Origin: JAUIBE01 sp035267185
Lineage (GTDB): Bacteria > Pseudomonadota > Gammaproteobacteria > Xanthomonadales > SZUA-36
Direction of reading: 5' to 3'
DNA length: 20,399 nucleotides
NCBI GenBank assembly: GCA_035267185.1
Contig: DATFLY010000107.1
Location: 1 to 20,399 of the forward strand
Part shown: positions 1-7,390 of the stretch, piece by piece
How positions within the stretch are numbered: the first letter of the stretch is position 1
How the letters are laid out: each line of letters opens with the position of its first letter
Notes under the pieces: model-generated
What the model saw: the letters and a program-made list of their open reading frames with translations, nothing else
The model's database searches: none
What the model was told of the DNA's origin: nothing
Made by a program: the position numbers and the translations under genes

Positions 1-389
1 TATTGAAACTGAAACTCGTCTCCGGAAGCCGGGTCATTGGCCCGGATTCCATCAATCATTACCAGGAGCTGGTTTGATTCTGCGCCACGAACCCGCACCT
101 GGGTCAGCGAGCCAGGCCCACCTGCCTGGCTGACTGCAAAGCCCGGCACATCACGCAGAAGCTCTGAGAGGTACCTGACCTGGCGCTGCTCGATTTCTTC
201 ACGGTTGATTACCGTGAGCGAACTGGCGATCTGGGAAGCCGGCAATGGATCCAGGCTGCCAGTCACCACCAGCTCTTCAACGTCCTCAGGCCCTTCGGCC
301 TGAATCATGGAAGTGGAAAGAAAAAATGAAATTGCAAAAGCCAGGCACAACTGCCCGTAAGAACCTGTATGTTTCTTCAAAAATGACAT
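1..389 (-). CDS. btuB: TonB-dependent outer-membrane receptor, BtuB-like (N-terminal part, runs off left edge)
   Basis: Only the first 129 codons are inside the window. Residues 1-31 form a signal peptide (basic start, then a hydrophobic stretch ending in IQA). A TonB-box-like segment, VEELVVTGS, follows at about residues 36-44. The start of the plug domain comes next, with the typical pattern of a predicted strand before INREEIEQRQ, then ELLRDVPGFAV, then VRVRGAESNQLLVMIDGIR. This matches the plug of vitamin B12 receptors and relatives, which import large ligands across the outer membrane using TonB energy. The cobalamin riboswitch directly upstream is the main reason for calling it BtuB rather than a siderophore receptor. 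The ATG at 389 is preceded by GTGAGG, six bases away. The barrel and C-terminus are not visible, so exact substrate specificity (cobalamin or another corrinoid) is inferred. Confidence 0.85.
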   Translation of the reverse strand, partial: MSFLKKHTGSYGQLCLAFAISFFLSTSMIQAEGPEDVEELVVTGSLDPLPASQIASSLTVINREEIEQRQVRYLSELLRDVPGFAVSQAGGPGSLTQVRVRGAESNQLLVMIDGIRANDPASGDEFQFQ

Positions 390-395
390 CGATTT

Positions 396-459
396 CCTCA
401 CTGCGGTCTCACCCGAACGCACCCGTGGCAATGATCGCCGGGTCGGAAAAACAGTGAGG
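396..459 (-). promoter_or_regulatory. Shine-Dalgarno-sequestering pair in the btuB-like leader
   Basis: On the minus strand the Shine-Dalgarno region CAGTGAGG (403 to 396) is exactly complementary to CCTCACTG (459 to 452), which lies between the riboswitch aptamer and the start codon. Pairing would form an 8-bp helix with a 48-base loop and hide the ribosome binding site of the receptor gene. This is the expected expression platform of a translational cobalamin riboswitch. The complementarity is seen directly; its use in switching is inferred. Confidence 0.6.
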
Positions 460-525
460 GATTAGGAAACCGGGTTTCTTATGCCCACGTGCTTCGCCCG
501 CCGCGATAGCTCGCCGTTAATGACA

Positions 526-745
526 CTACAGGCCGGTCTCCGGGCTTACGAAGGGCGAAGCAAGTCGCCGGTGAAGGATCGCCTTCCCATACCGTAAATT
601 CATGGCGGGTACAGTGGCTGCGATGATCCTTGCCTTCGTCTACCGTTGCGGGGGCAGCGACGGAATTGTCATTTCCAGATTATCATTCCGGAAAATGCGC
701 ACCGTCTTCCCGTTTCATCCCTGGTTCCTACGCTTATGGGAACCT
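526..745 (-). promoter_or_regulatory. Cobalamin (adenosylcobalamin-type) riboswitch
   Basis: Reading the minus strand, the conserved blocks of cobalamin riboswitches occur in order: GGGAAGACGGTG near 693-704; CCCCCGCAACGGTAGACGA at about 637-655; GCCACTG at 618-612; GGGAAGGC at 588-581; and the B12-box-like TAAGCCCGGAGACCGGCC at 548-531. The element sits about 140 bases upstream of the start codon of a BtuB-like receptor in the same orientation, the classical position. Ligand-bound RNA is expected to repress uptake. Outer boundaries are approximate because the closing helix was not modelled. Confidence 0.88.
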
Positions 746-787
746 TGAAGGGACACCTGCAGACTCAACACTAGGATGCGCCAGTTT

Positions 788-862
788 GGGGTCAGAGTAA
801 AGGGTCAGAGAACACAAGGGAAAACGCCAGGGTGAATAAACTGTGGCGTTTACGCTGACCCC
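788..862. repeat. Small inverted-repeat (REP/MITE-like) element with GGGGTCAGAGTAAA ends
   Basis: GGGGTCAGAGTAAA at 788-801 faces TTTACGCTGACCCC at 849-862, 13 of 14 positions complementary. Inside is a second inverted pair, AAACGCCA at 822-829 with TGGCGTTT at 844-851, which partly overlaps the right end. GGGTCAGAG is repeated directly at 789-797 and 802-810. The GGGGTCAGAGTAAA motif is familiar to me from repeats near IS200/RAYT-type transposase genes in gammaproteobacteria. No transposase is adjacent here, so this would be a non-autonomous copy. Confidence 0.6.
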
Positions 863-867
863 ATCAC

Positions 868-900
868 AAAAAAAACCACCTCCCGCAATACGGGAGGTGG
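868..900 (-). terminator. Rho-independent terminator of the lectin-domain gene
   Basis: CCACCTCCCG at 876-885 and CGGGAGGTGG at 891-900 form a perfect 10-bp GC-rich stem with a 5-base loop. On the minus strand it is followed by a run of eight T (875-868). It begins 25 bases after the stop codon of the minus-strand gene at 925, a textbook arrangement. Confidence 0.95.
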
Positions 901-924
901 TTGAGGTGGCGAGAAAAGAGGCAA

Positions 925-3135
925 TCAGTTCACTACACCTCCCTGCCAGATCACCTGGTCATGTTCGTTGACAATCTGCAGTTCGCCGTTTGGATGCAGC
1001 TTGAATTCCTGCCCTCCAAAGCCCCCCTGCTGGGCATCTGCCGTAGCACTCGCCCATATGGCCAGGCCATTCATTCGAAGCACCAGGTTTCCATCAGTCT
1101 GCCAGACCAGTTCATTGGCCTGATGTGACGTACCGGTTTGCCAGACAATCATGCCTTGCAGGTCACGCAGGACGAGATTGCCATCCAGTTGCCAGTCCAG
1201 CGAGTAATCGCCAGCGTTCATGATGTTGGCATCGCTCGCGCCGATGCTTCCGTTCTGGTTACCTCCCGGAATCACAGCTCGGGGCAACGAGGCCACACCG
1301 TCACCAAAGGCAGCAAGACGCACCAGTTCGGGATCAAATTCAGCCATGCGGCCTGCATGGTTGAGCCGGTCGGTCAGGTCGACTGCACCGTAATGAGTCA
1401 CCGCATAGCGGCCATTATTCAGGGTGTAGCCATCCAGACTTCGCAATTGGCCTTTTCGATGATTAATGCCTTCACGGATCTGTGAGTCAGTCCATGCAGC
1501 AATAAGATCACCACCGAACATGCAATCAATACCGTGGCAGAAGTACTGGTAGCTGTCTGACCAGTTGTTGCCGGTCATCTCGCCCACCAGTGGCTTGATC
1601 TCATAAGCAGGGGGAATACCCTGGTGAGGCGAGCCGAGAGAAACCTTGTGTACATGCCAGCCGGTCCCATGCCAGCCACCGCTATTTTCGATTACAAAGG
1701 AGGTGGGTATGTTTGATTCAGCAAGAAAGGCTTCAAGGCTCAAGCCACCATGATGTTCTGGCCGATAATCACTCGCCATCTGTGACATGGCGGCACTCAA
1801 TGTCGAGGCAGACGGAATCCGGTTTGTTCGTTCATCATGGCTTGCAAACGCAGCACTGGCATAACCATCTACTGAGCCGCGTAACTGGGCAAGATCCAGT
1901 GGCTGACCATTACCTTCCGGTAATTCCGGAGCGACTCCATAGGTATACATCGCCAGCGTTGCGCGCTTGCCAACGCTCAGGGCCTGATCTGCCAGCACCC
2001 TTGTGGTTCCGGTGCCATCAAAATTGTCTTCGATCAGGTCCAGGCCCAGATAGCCCACCGCAATCGCCGCGCGATAGAAATCACGATACTCATCGACCAG
2101 AGGCCAGTAGCTCTCGACAGAAGCAACGCGCTGCGGGATGGCGTTAATCAGTTGAAAGATGGCACCGTCTCGCATATCAATGATGCCTCCACCCGGATTA
2201 AGTGCAGCACCGGCCAGAATGGTCAGTGAATCATCAATATTCTTGCGCGCATTCGTCCATGCGGCATAGTCAGGTTCAATACCATTTTCGAGCCAGCCGA
2301 TCACGCTCTCAAAGTTGCCATAGATCATGTTGACTGCGCTGTTGGCGTCCTTGTGCTGATTCAAAAAACCCTGCCAGGAGGTCTGGTCCTGCAGTTCTTC
2401 GATGGACAAGGTCAGATCAGAGATCTGATTTGCCAGGGCGTCTATGCTGTCATGCAGTTCACCAACCTGGTTGGAGAAACTCATCCTGCCCAGGCCGAGC
2501 TGCCCCATCAGAACCTGGAAGCCCACATCGGCACCAGCACGGACAATTCCGCTCAACGCCGCCTTACCGAGCTCGCTGGCGAGCAAACCCGTGACCTGTG
2601 TTTGTCCGGCTGAAATATCCCGCTGAGGAAGATCGTAGTAAGAACGAACCCACTCGGTATTGATGCGGATTCTTTCCAGCTCAGCCTCGATTTCGGCACC
2701 GTTCATGGAATTGAATGGTGTATTGGCATCTGACGATGCTTTGTCAGTCCCTGAAAGTGAGACAGATACTGGATCCGTCTCACCACAGCCATCCGAATTG
2801 CAGATGGCAATAGTGAAATCGAATACATCTTCACGGCCGATGGGCAGTACGGCTTCACCCTGATACTGGTCGTGAGCGATGCTGCGTGCCTTCACGGGTA
2901 TGCCGTCTACACGATACTGGACGCTGTCTGCGGGTTCGTCATGGCTGATGCTCCAGCCGACATCCAGATCGACTGTGTCGCTGTCCTGTGATGTCGCATG
3001 AAAGTCCATCCAGTCGATTTTCGGGGCTGTTGGTGCCTGTGCGAATGCGCTGGTCGAGCCGGCAAGCATTAATGCGGGGAATACGGCTTTCAGCCGCACA
3101 TTGGTACTTCTGTTTCGATTGATTTGCTTCGTCAT
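925..3135 (-). CDS. Secreted protein with FN3-like N-terminus, helical central region and C-terminal bulb-type (B-) lectin domain
   Basis: The 736-residue product has a signal peptide (cleavage likely after AFA, about residue 32), so it is exported. Residues about 36-130 look like a fibronectin-III/Ig-type beta domain. Residues about 160-400 appear largely helical, with a coiled-coil-like stretch (VGELHDSIDALANQISDLTL). Residues about 400-620 match nothing I recognise. The last ~110 residues form a bulb-type lectin domain with the motifs WQLDGNLVLR and WQTDGNLVLR and a degenerate third copy. The canonical mannose-site motif QxDxNxVxY has Arg instead of Tyr in both good copies, so sugar binding is uncertain. 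Two ATGs are possible (3141 and 3135). AAGGA touches the first but lies six bases before the second, so 3135 is preferred. A terminator follows, and the gene appears to stand alone. Function unknown: adhesin, carbohydrate binder or toxin-like protein are all possible. Confidence 0.85.
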   Translation of the reverse strand: MTKQINRNRSTNVRLKAVFPALMLAGSTSAFAQAPTAPKIDWMDFHATSQDSDTVDLDVGWSISHDEPADSVQYRVDGIPVKARSIAHDQYQGEAVLPIGREDVFDFTIAICNSDGCGETDPVSVSLSGTDKASSDANTPFNSMNGAEIEAELERIRINTEWVRSYYDLPQRDISAGQTQVTGLLASELGKAALSGIVRAGADVGFQVLMGQLGLGRMSFSNQVGELHDSIDALANQISDLTLSIEELQDQTSWQGFLNQHKDANSAVNMIYGNFESVIGWLENGIEPDYAAWTNARKNIDDSLTILAGAALNPGGGIIDMRDGAIFQLINAIPQRVASVESYWPLVDEYRDFYRAAIAVGYLGLDLIEDNFDGTGTTRVLADQALSVGKRATLAMYTYGVAPELPEGNGQPLDLAQLRGSVDGYASAAFASHDERTNRIPSASTLSAAMSQMASDYRPEHHGGLSLEAFLAESNIPTSFVIENSGGWHGTGWHVHKVSLGSPHQGIPPAYEIKPLVGEMTGNNWSDSYQYFCHGIDCMFGGDLIAAWTDSQIREGINHRKGQLRSLDGYTLNNGRYAVTHYGAVDLTDRLNHAGRMAEFDPELVRLAAFGDGVASLPRAVIPGGNQNGSIGASDANIMNAGDYSLDWQLDGNLVLRDLQGMIVWQTGTSHQANELVWQTDGNLVLRMNGLAIWASATADAQQGGFGGQEFKLHPNGELQIVNEHDQVIWQGGVVN

Positions 3136-3157
3136 GTTCATTCCTTATGATCGTCTC

Positions 3158-3190
3158 CGTCGGGTTCAATACCTGTGATTCATCCCGACG
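3158..3190. other. Inverted repeat in the leader of the lectin-domain gene
   Basis: CGTCGGG at 3158-3164 and CCCGACG at 3184-3190 can form a 7-bp stem with a 19-base loop, 17 bases upstream of the first possible start codon. It could be a leader hairpin or an operator. Nothing further supports either reading. Confidence 0.3.
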
Positions 3191-3263
3191 ATGCAGGCAG
3201 TATTGCGGAGACTTCCTTTCCGGAATTTTTCGGGAACGTTACCGTTTTGTAATGTTTCAACAT

Positions 3264-3283
3264 GCTGGTCAGGGGTGACCAGC
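3264..3283. other. Perfect hairpin after the PuuD-like gene
   Basis: GCTGGTCA (3264-3271), loop GGGG, TGACCAGC (3276-3283): an 8-bp perfect stem 21 bases past the stop codon of the minus-strand hydrolase gene. It lacks a T run on either strand, so it may be an mRNA-end stabiliser or a weak terminator rather than a standard intrinsic terminator. Confidence 0.4.
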
Positions 3284-3304
3284 GGCAGGCCTTTATCAGA
3301 ACCG

Positions 3305-4057
3305 TTAGCGGCTGTCCTGATATTGACGAAGGGCGTTACCAAAAGCCCCGAATATAGACATCGATAAGGGGTTTTCAGTGGCCTTCCATTCGGGATGCCA
3401 TTGAACAGCAAGGTTAAAACCAGGGGCGTCTGGAACAGTCACGGCTTCAATCAAACCGTCTTCCGCCAGCGCCTCAACTTCCAGGCCCTCGGCCAATTGA
3501 TCAATGCCCTGACGATGAAGTGAATTGACTTCAGCGGTGGTGCGGTTGGTGATGTGATGCAGCAGGCCACCATTGGTGAAGGCGACCGGGTGTGAAGGTG
3601 CATACTGCTCATCAAGCGCGGCATCCGGGTCCTCACGGTGGTTGAGCATGCCGGGAATATCACGAAGCTTCTGATGGAGACTTCCGCCGAAAGAGACATT
3701 GAATTCCTGGAAACCACGACACACTGCCAATAAAGGTATCCCCGCCTCGATCACGGCCGGGATCAGGTGAAATGATGTCGCATCGCGGTGTGCATCATGC
3801 CAGGAGGCCGGATCCTCGAGCTCCTTGCCATAGTGATGCGGCTGCACATCCGAAGGGCTCCCGGGCAAAAACAATCCATCGAGTTTGTCGAGAACTGAGG
3901 AAGCCAGAATATCGTCCTGTATGGACGGCAAGGCCACCGCATAAGCCCCGGCGCCGTGAACCAGTGCCTGAAAATACTTCTCACCGACCATGTGAAAGGG
4001 ATGCTCTCCCTGCATCCGGCGATCTGCCACGATTCCAACCAGGGGTCGTAATGCCAT
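3305..4057 (-). CDS. Gamma-glutamyl-gamma-aminobutyrate hydrolase family protein (peptidase C26, PuuD-like)
   Basis: The 250-residue protein is a class-I glutamine-amidotransferase-fold hydrolase. The nucleophile elbow AVCRGFQEFNV places the catalytic Cys at 113, and AVQWHPEW gives His221 and Glu223 of the triad. GLFLPGSPSDVQPHHYG (61-77) and VNSLHRQGI are also typical of PuuD-type proteins. PuuD cleaves gamma-glutamyl-GABA to GABA and glutamate in the glutamylated putrescine pathway; whether this is the substrate here is inferred. The ATG at 4057 is chosen over an upstream in-frame start at 4093. It has AGGAG at proper distance, and the fold begins directly after it. Its first base is the last base of the upstream agmatinase stop codon (TAATG), so the two genes are translationally coupled. 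Confidence 0.88.
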   Translation of the reverse strand: MALRPLVGIVADRRMQGEHPFHMVGEKYFQALVHGAGAYAVALPSIQDDILASSVLDKLDGLFLPGSPSDVQPHHYGKELEDPASWHDAHRDATSFHLIPAVIEAGIPLLAVCRGFQEFNVSFGGSLHQKLRDIPGMLNHREDPDAALDEQYAPSHPVAFTNGGLLHHITNRTTAEVNSLHRQGIDQLAEGLEVEALAEDGLIEAVTVPDAPGFNLAVQWHPEWKATENPLSMSIFGAFGNALRQYQDSR

Positions 4058-5016
4058 TATTTGCTCCTGTGAGGATTTGCCGCAAACAGACACAGCAATT
4101 CAAACGCAACTGATGCCCCTGCCAGCGATGTGATATCACCCACATCGTAGGCCGGTGCGACTTCCATCAGGTCCATGCCAATCAAATTAATGCCGCTCAA
4201 CCCCCTGATGATTTCCAGTGCCTGGTAACTGCTCAGGCCGCCACAAACCGGTGTTCCCGTGCCGGGAGCGACTGAAGGGTCAAGGCAGTCGATATCAAAA
4301 GTCAGGTAAACCTTATTGTTTCCCACAACGTCCCTGACCTGTTGAGCTATCGCAGCCGAACCCTGTTCATGAACCATGCGCGCATCAAGAATCTTAAACC
4401 CAAGCGTGTCGTCGTTGGTGGTTCGCAATCCGATCTGAACTGACCGAGCGTCATCTACGACTCCTTCACGCACGGCGTGCCAGAACATGGTGCCATGGTC
4501 GATGCGCGGCCCCTGGTCGACCCAGGTGTCGGAATGAGCGTCAAAATGCACCAGTGACAAGGGCCCGTGTTTTTCTGCATAAGCCCTGAGTACCGGGTAA
4601 GTTGCGAAGTGATCGCCGCCCAGGACCAGGGTGCTGACGCCCTGCTGAACGATCCCCGATATACATTCCTCAATCACACCGGGGACTTCACCAGGCTTAC
4701 CATAGTCAAACTGGCAATCGCCATAATCTACGATGGCCAGCGCTTCAAGCGGATCAATGTCCCACGGCCAGGGCCGCGCCCAGCTCATTACCGTGCTGGC
4801 CGCACGCACGCCACGGGGTCCGAAACGGGCCCCGGGCCTGTTGCTTGTGGCAGTATCGAATGGCAACCCGACCACCGCCACATCTATGTCCTTCAGATCC
4901 CGGGAGTATTTTCGACGCAAAAAACTGAGGGCACCACCAAAACTGGGCGAATGTTCAACATTACCTTTCGGATCATCAGCCAGAAAGGCGTTATCCCAGT
5001 CCTTGTGATGTGGCAT
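4057..5016 (-). CDS. speB: Agmatinase / ureohydrolase family protein
   Basis: This 319-residue protein belongs to the arginase-agmatinase family, binuclear manganese enzymes that release urea from guanidino compounds. All metal ligands are present: His136 in LGGDHF, Asp159/His161/Asp163 in FDAHSD, and Asp241/Asp243 in TFDIDCLDPSVAPGTGTP. Length is close to that of bacterial agmatinases (about 300-320). Agmatine to putrescine is the likely reaction, but guanidinobutyrate or other guanidino-acid hydrolases have the same motifs and cannot be excluded. GGAG seven bases before the ATG supports the start. It overlaps the PuuD-like gene by one base, and the pair could take agmatine or guanidinobutyrate towards GABA. 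No arginine decarboxylase or glutamyl-putrescine synthetase is in the window. Confidence 0.88.
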   Translation of the reverse strand: MPHHKDWDNAFLADDPKGNVEHSPSFGGALSFLRRKYSRDLKDIDVAVVGLPFDTATSNRPGARFGPRGVRAASTVMSWARPWPWDIDPLEALAIVDYGDCQFDYGKPGEVPGVIEECISGIVQQGVSTLVLGGDHFATYPVLRAYAEKHGPLSLVHFDAHSDTWVDQGPRIDHGTMFWHAVREGVVDDARSVQIGLRTTNDDTLGFKILDARMVHEQGSAAIAQQVRDVVGNNKVYLTFDIDCLDPSVAPGTGTPVCGGLSSYQALEIIRGLSGINLIGMDLMEVAPAYDVGDITSLAGASVAFELLCLFAANPHRSK

Positions 5017-5067
5017 TCTTTACTCCGGTGACCCCTGCTGAATTGATATTAACTGAGCTGATAATAA

Positions 5068-5694
5068 ATGAGTTTGGCCACTTTATTTTACATTCATGAC
5101 CCGATGTGCAGTTGGTGCTGGGCTTACCGTCCGGTTCATGATGAACTCAAGTCAAAACTGCCAACCTCTGTGTCATGGAAAAACCTACTGGGCGGGCTGG
5201 CACCCGATAATGATCAGCTAATGCCGGATGAAACCCGGACCATGGTCATGAGTCACTGGCGCAACATTCAGCAAAAACTTGGCACCCGGTTTAATTTCGA
5301 CTTCTGGGAGCGTTGCAGTCCACGCCGCTCCACTTACCCTGCCTGCCGGGCTGTGCTGGCCGCCGCCAGGTTTAATGCTGAAGAAGAAATGACTGATGCC
5401 ATACAAAGGGCCTACTACCTACGGGCGATGAATCCTTCTGATGATGCCACGAATGTTGAACTCGCCGGAGAGTTGGGATTACCTGCTGAATCATTCGCTG
5501 AGATTCTGGGGTCAAAAGAAATACACCAGGGACTGTTAAATGAGATCAGCGCTGCCAGGTCTCTTGGTGTTTCGAGCTTTCCCTCGCTGGTCTTATTGCA
5601 GGACAAGAGTGCCATGCGAATTCCACATGACTACCACAGCACAGAACCCACCATGCGTGCCATCAGCTCCCTGATAGATACCAATAAGAATTAA
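5068..5694 (+). CDS. DsbA-family thioredoxin-fold oxidoreductase (cytoplasmic type)
   Basis: The 208-residue protein has a redox-active CSWC motif at residues 14-17, right after the first strand (LFYIHDPMCSWCWAY). A helical insertion and the cis-proline loop SSFPSLVLL (Pro172) follow. There is no signal peptide, so it resembles the cytoplasmic DsbA-like/FrnE-type family rather than periplasmic DsbA. The substrate is unknown; thiol-disulfide exchange or glutathione-dependent chemistry are both possible. It diverges from the agmatinase gene across only 51 bases. The ATG at 5068 lacks a clear Shine-Dalgarno sequence but is the only start giving a complete first strand. Its stop overlaps the start of the MATE exporter gene (TAATG), so the two are co-expressed. 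Confidence 0.85.
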   Translation: MSLATLFYIHDPMCSWCWAYRPVHDELKSKLPTSVSWKNLLGGLAPDNDQLMPDETRTMVMSHWRNIQQKLGTRFNFDFWERCSPRRSTYPACRAVLAAARFNAEEEMTDAIQRAYYLRAMNPSDDATNVELAGELGLPAESFAEILGSKEIHQGLLNEISAARSLGVSSFPSLVLLQDKSAMRIPHDYHSTEPTMRAISSLIDTNKN

Positions 5695-7052
5695 TGACTC
5701 AGGGTAAACAGGATCTAACCTCGGGCGAGGTCAGTACCAACCTGCGACGACAGGCCGTTCCTTTCGGTATCGCACTGGTGGCGATCTTTTCATTCGAAGC
5801 GGTTGACCTGTTCTTCATCTCAAGGCTGGGCGATACCCCACTGGCTGCTGTGAGTTTCTGTTTTCCGGTGATATGGCTGGTTTATGGCATTGGCATCGGG
5901 CTTGAGGCGGGTGTGGCTTCCTGTGTTTCGCGTGCGGTCGGGCGCAAGGATGAGGAAGGTGCAAAACGCATGACCACCGACACTGCCCTGCTTGGCGGTG
6001 GACTGTTTATCCTGCTGGCCCTCACCGGAATTTTCTTCATCGAACCAACTTTTACCATGCTGGGGGCAACCCCGGCGGTAATGCCTGTGATCCTGGATTA
6101 CATGTCGGTCTGGTATTGGGTTGCGCCTGTTGATGCCGTCTTGTGGATTAGCCTGGCTTCGATTCGGGCTCGTGGAAATACGGTACTTGAAAGCAAATTC
6201 ATCATTGCTGCCGCAATTTTAAATTTAATTCTCGACCCACTGCTGATTTTTGGCTTGCTGGGCTTTCCCGAGCTTGGCGTAAAGGGTGCCGCGCTTGCTA
6301 CTGTGATCAGCACCACGACCATTCTGATTCTGGCCCTTGGTCACCTGATCTGGAAGCTGCAGGTTTTTGCCACACCCATTGCCAGGATGACCACCATCTT
6401 CGCTTCATGGAAACATGTTCTCAGCATTGGCATTCCTGCAATGATAACCAATGCGATCATTCCGCTTTCCGGGTTGATCGTCGTGGCCATGATTGCGAAA
6501 TATGGTGTTGATTCAGTTGCCGGGTTTGGTATCGCCACACGGATAGAACCGATGGTGTTGATTCCCTTCTATGCGCTGTCAGCCGTGGTCAGCCCCTTCT
6601 TTGGACAAAATTCCGGTGCCTTCAAATTTGACAGGCTATTTGAAGCCCGCAGGATTCTAACCATTTTTTGCTTCGGTCTTGGCATGCTGCTCGCGCTTAC
6701 CCTGGGCCTGCTGGCAAAGCCGATTGCCGCACTTTACACCGATTCTGCTGAGATCAGCCAGGTCGCCGTGCATTATCTCTGGATCGTCTCACTCAGCTAT
6801 GGTGCCTACGGCCTGGTGATGTCGATGAACGCTGCCTTTAATGGAATGGGACACCCCCTGCCGGGCGTGGCAATCTCGACCATGAGAGTGATCGTATTGT
6901 TTCTGCCACTGGCATTTCTTGGCAAAGCCATCTTTGGAATCAACGGCCTGTTTATTGCCGCCAGCATTTCCAACATTACTCTCGGCCTGATCGGCTGGTT
7001 CTGGTTGGGCAAGCAAATAGAAAAGACTGCCCGAAAACATCAACTGGCTTGA
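5694..7052 (+). CDS. MATE-family efflux transporter
   Basis: This 452-residue, highly hydrophobic protein has about twelve predicted membrane segments in two halves of six. Family features include the early FEAVDLFFISRLGDTPLAAVSF segment, GLEAGVASCVSRAVGRKDEEGAKR at the first cytoplasmic loop, and the equivalent IATRIEPMVLIPFYALSAVVSPFFGQN in the second half. MATE proteins export cationic drugs or metabolites in exchange for Na+ or H+ across the inner membrane. The substrate is unknown. The ATG shares its A with the preceding dsbA-like stop codon. The coupling to a thiol oxidoreductase is unusual for a drug exporter. No terminator with a T run was found after it; the next 90 bases before the REP array show no recognisable gene. 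Confidence 0.92.
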   Translation: MTQGKQDLTSGEVSTNLRRQAVPFGIALVAIFSFEAVDLFFISRLGDTPLAAVSFCFPVIWLVYGIGIGLEAGVASCVSRAVGRKDEEGAKRMTTDTALLGGGLFILLALTGIFFIEPTFTMLGATPAVMPVILDYMSVWYWVAPVDAVLWISLASIRARGNTVLESKFIIAAAILNLILDPLLIFGLLGFPELGVKGAALATVISTTTILILALGHLIWKLQVFATPIARMTTIFASWKHVLSIGIPAMITNAIIPLSGLIVVAMIAKYGVDSVAGFGIATRIEPMVLIPFYALSAVVSPFFGQNSGAFKFDRLFEARRILTIFCFGLGMLLALTLGLLAKPIAALYTDSAEISQVAVHYLWIVSLSYGAYGLVMSMNAAFNGMGHPLPGVAISTMRVIVLFLPLAFLGKAIFGINGLFIAASISNITLGLIGWFWLGKQIEKTARKHQLA

Positions 7053-7142
7053 TTGAACTGGCTGTGCTGATTCCAATCTTGCACTGACGCACAAGCTGCG
7101 GTGGGGGATGTCTGGGTTAACCTTAAAGCCACACAATTAGCT

Positions 7143-7306
7143 GTAGGAGCTGCGCCCCGCCACGACCTGTTTGCCCGTAGGAGCGGACTTCTGGCCGCGA
7201 CCTGATTTCCCGTAGGAGCGGACTTCTGGCCGCGACCTGATTTCCCGTAGGAGCGGACTTCTGGCCGCGACCTGATTTCCCGTAGGAGCGGACTTCTGGC
7301 CGCGAC
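7143..7306 (+). repeat. Left REP array of the RAYT locus (five units)
   Basis: Five units begin with GTAGGAGC at 7143, 7177, 7212, 7247 and 7282. The last four form a 35-bp tandem repeat: a REP of GTAGGAGCGGACTT, CTGG and CCGCGA, plus the spacer CCTGATTTCCC (the final copy lacks the full spacer). The first unit is a divergent GCGCCCC-type copy. Each REP has the 5' GTAG tetranucleotide followed by an imperfect GCGG/CCGC hairpin, the signature recognised by RAYT transposases. The flanking stretches 7053-7142 and 7307-7390 contain no gene that I can recognise. Confidence 0.93.
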
Positions 7307-7390
7307 TGACCAAAGATCGCGTGAATCTCTGACAGGAAATTTATCAATCACTGGTGTTCGGCATCCAGGAACCCCTCCAGAATAATCTAT

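Noticed and set aside
37..457. Plus-strand open frames at the left edge
   Set aside because: The minus strand here encodes the signal peptide, TonB box and plug of a receptor under a riboswitch, so the plus-strand frames are shadows.
901..2863. Several plus-strand open frames of 60-144 codons over the lectin-domain gene
   Set aside because: They are antisense to a long, signal-peptide-bearing gene with recognisable domains and its own terminator. None shows a domain or ribosome site.
7053..7142. Possible remnant of a second RAYT or other gene between the MATE gene and the REP array
   Set aside because: Translations such as VGDVWVNLKATQL gave a faint likeness to a RAYT C-terminus but no catalytic motif and no consistent frame, so there is no support for a pseudogene.
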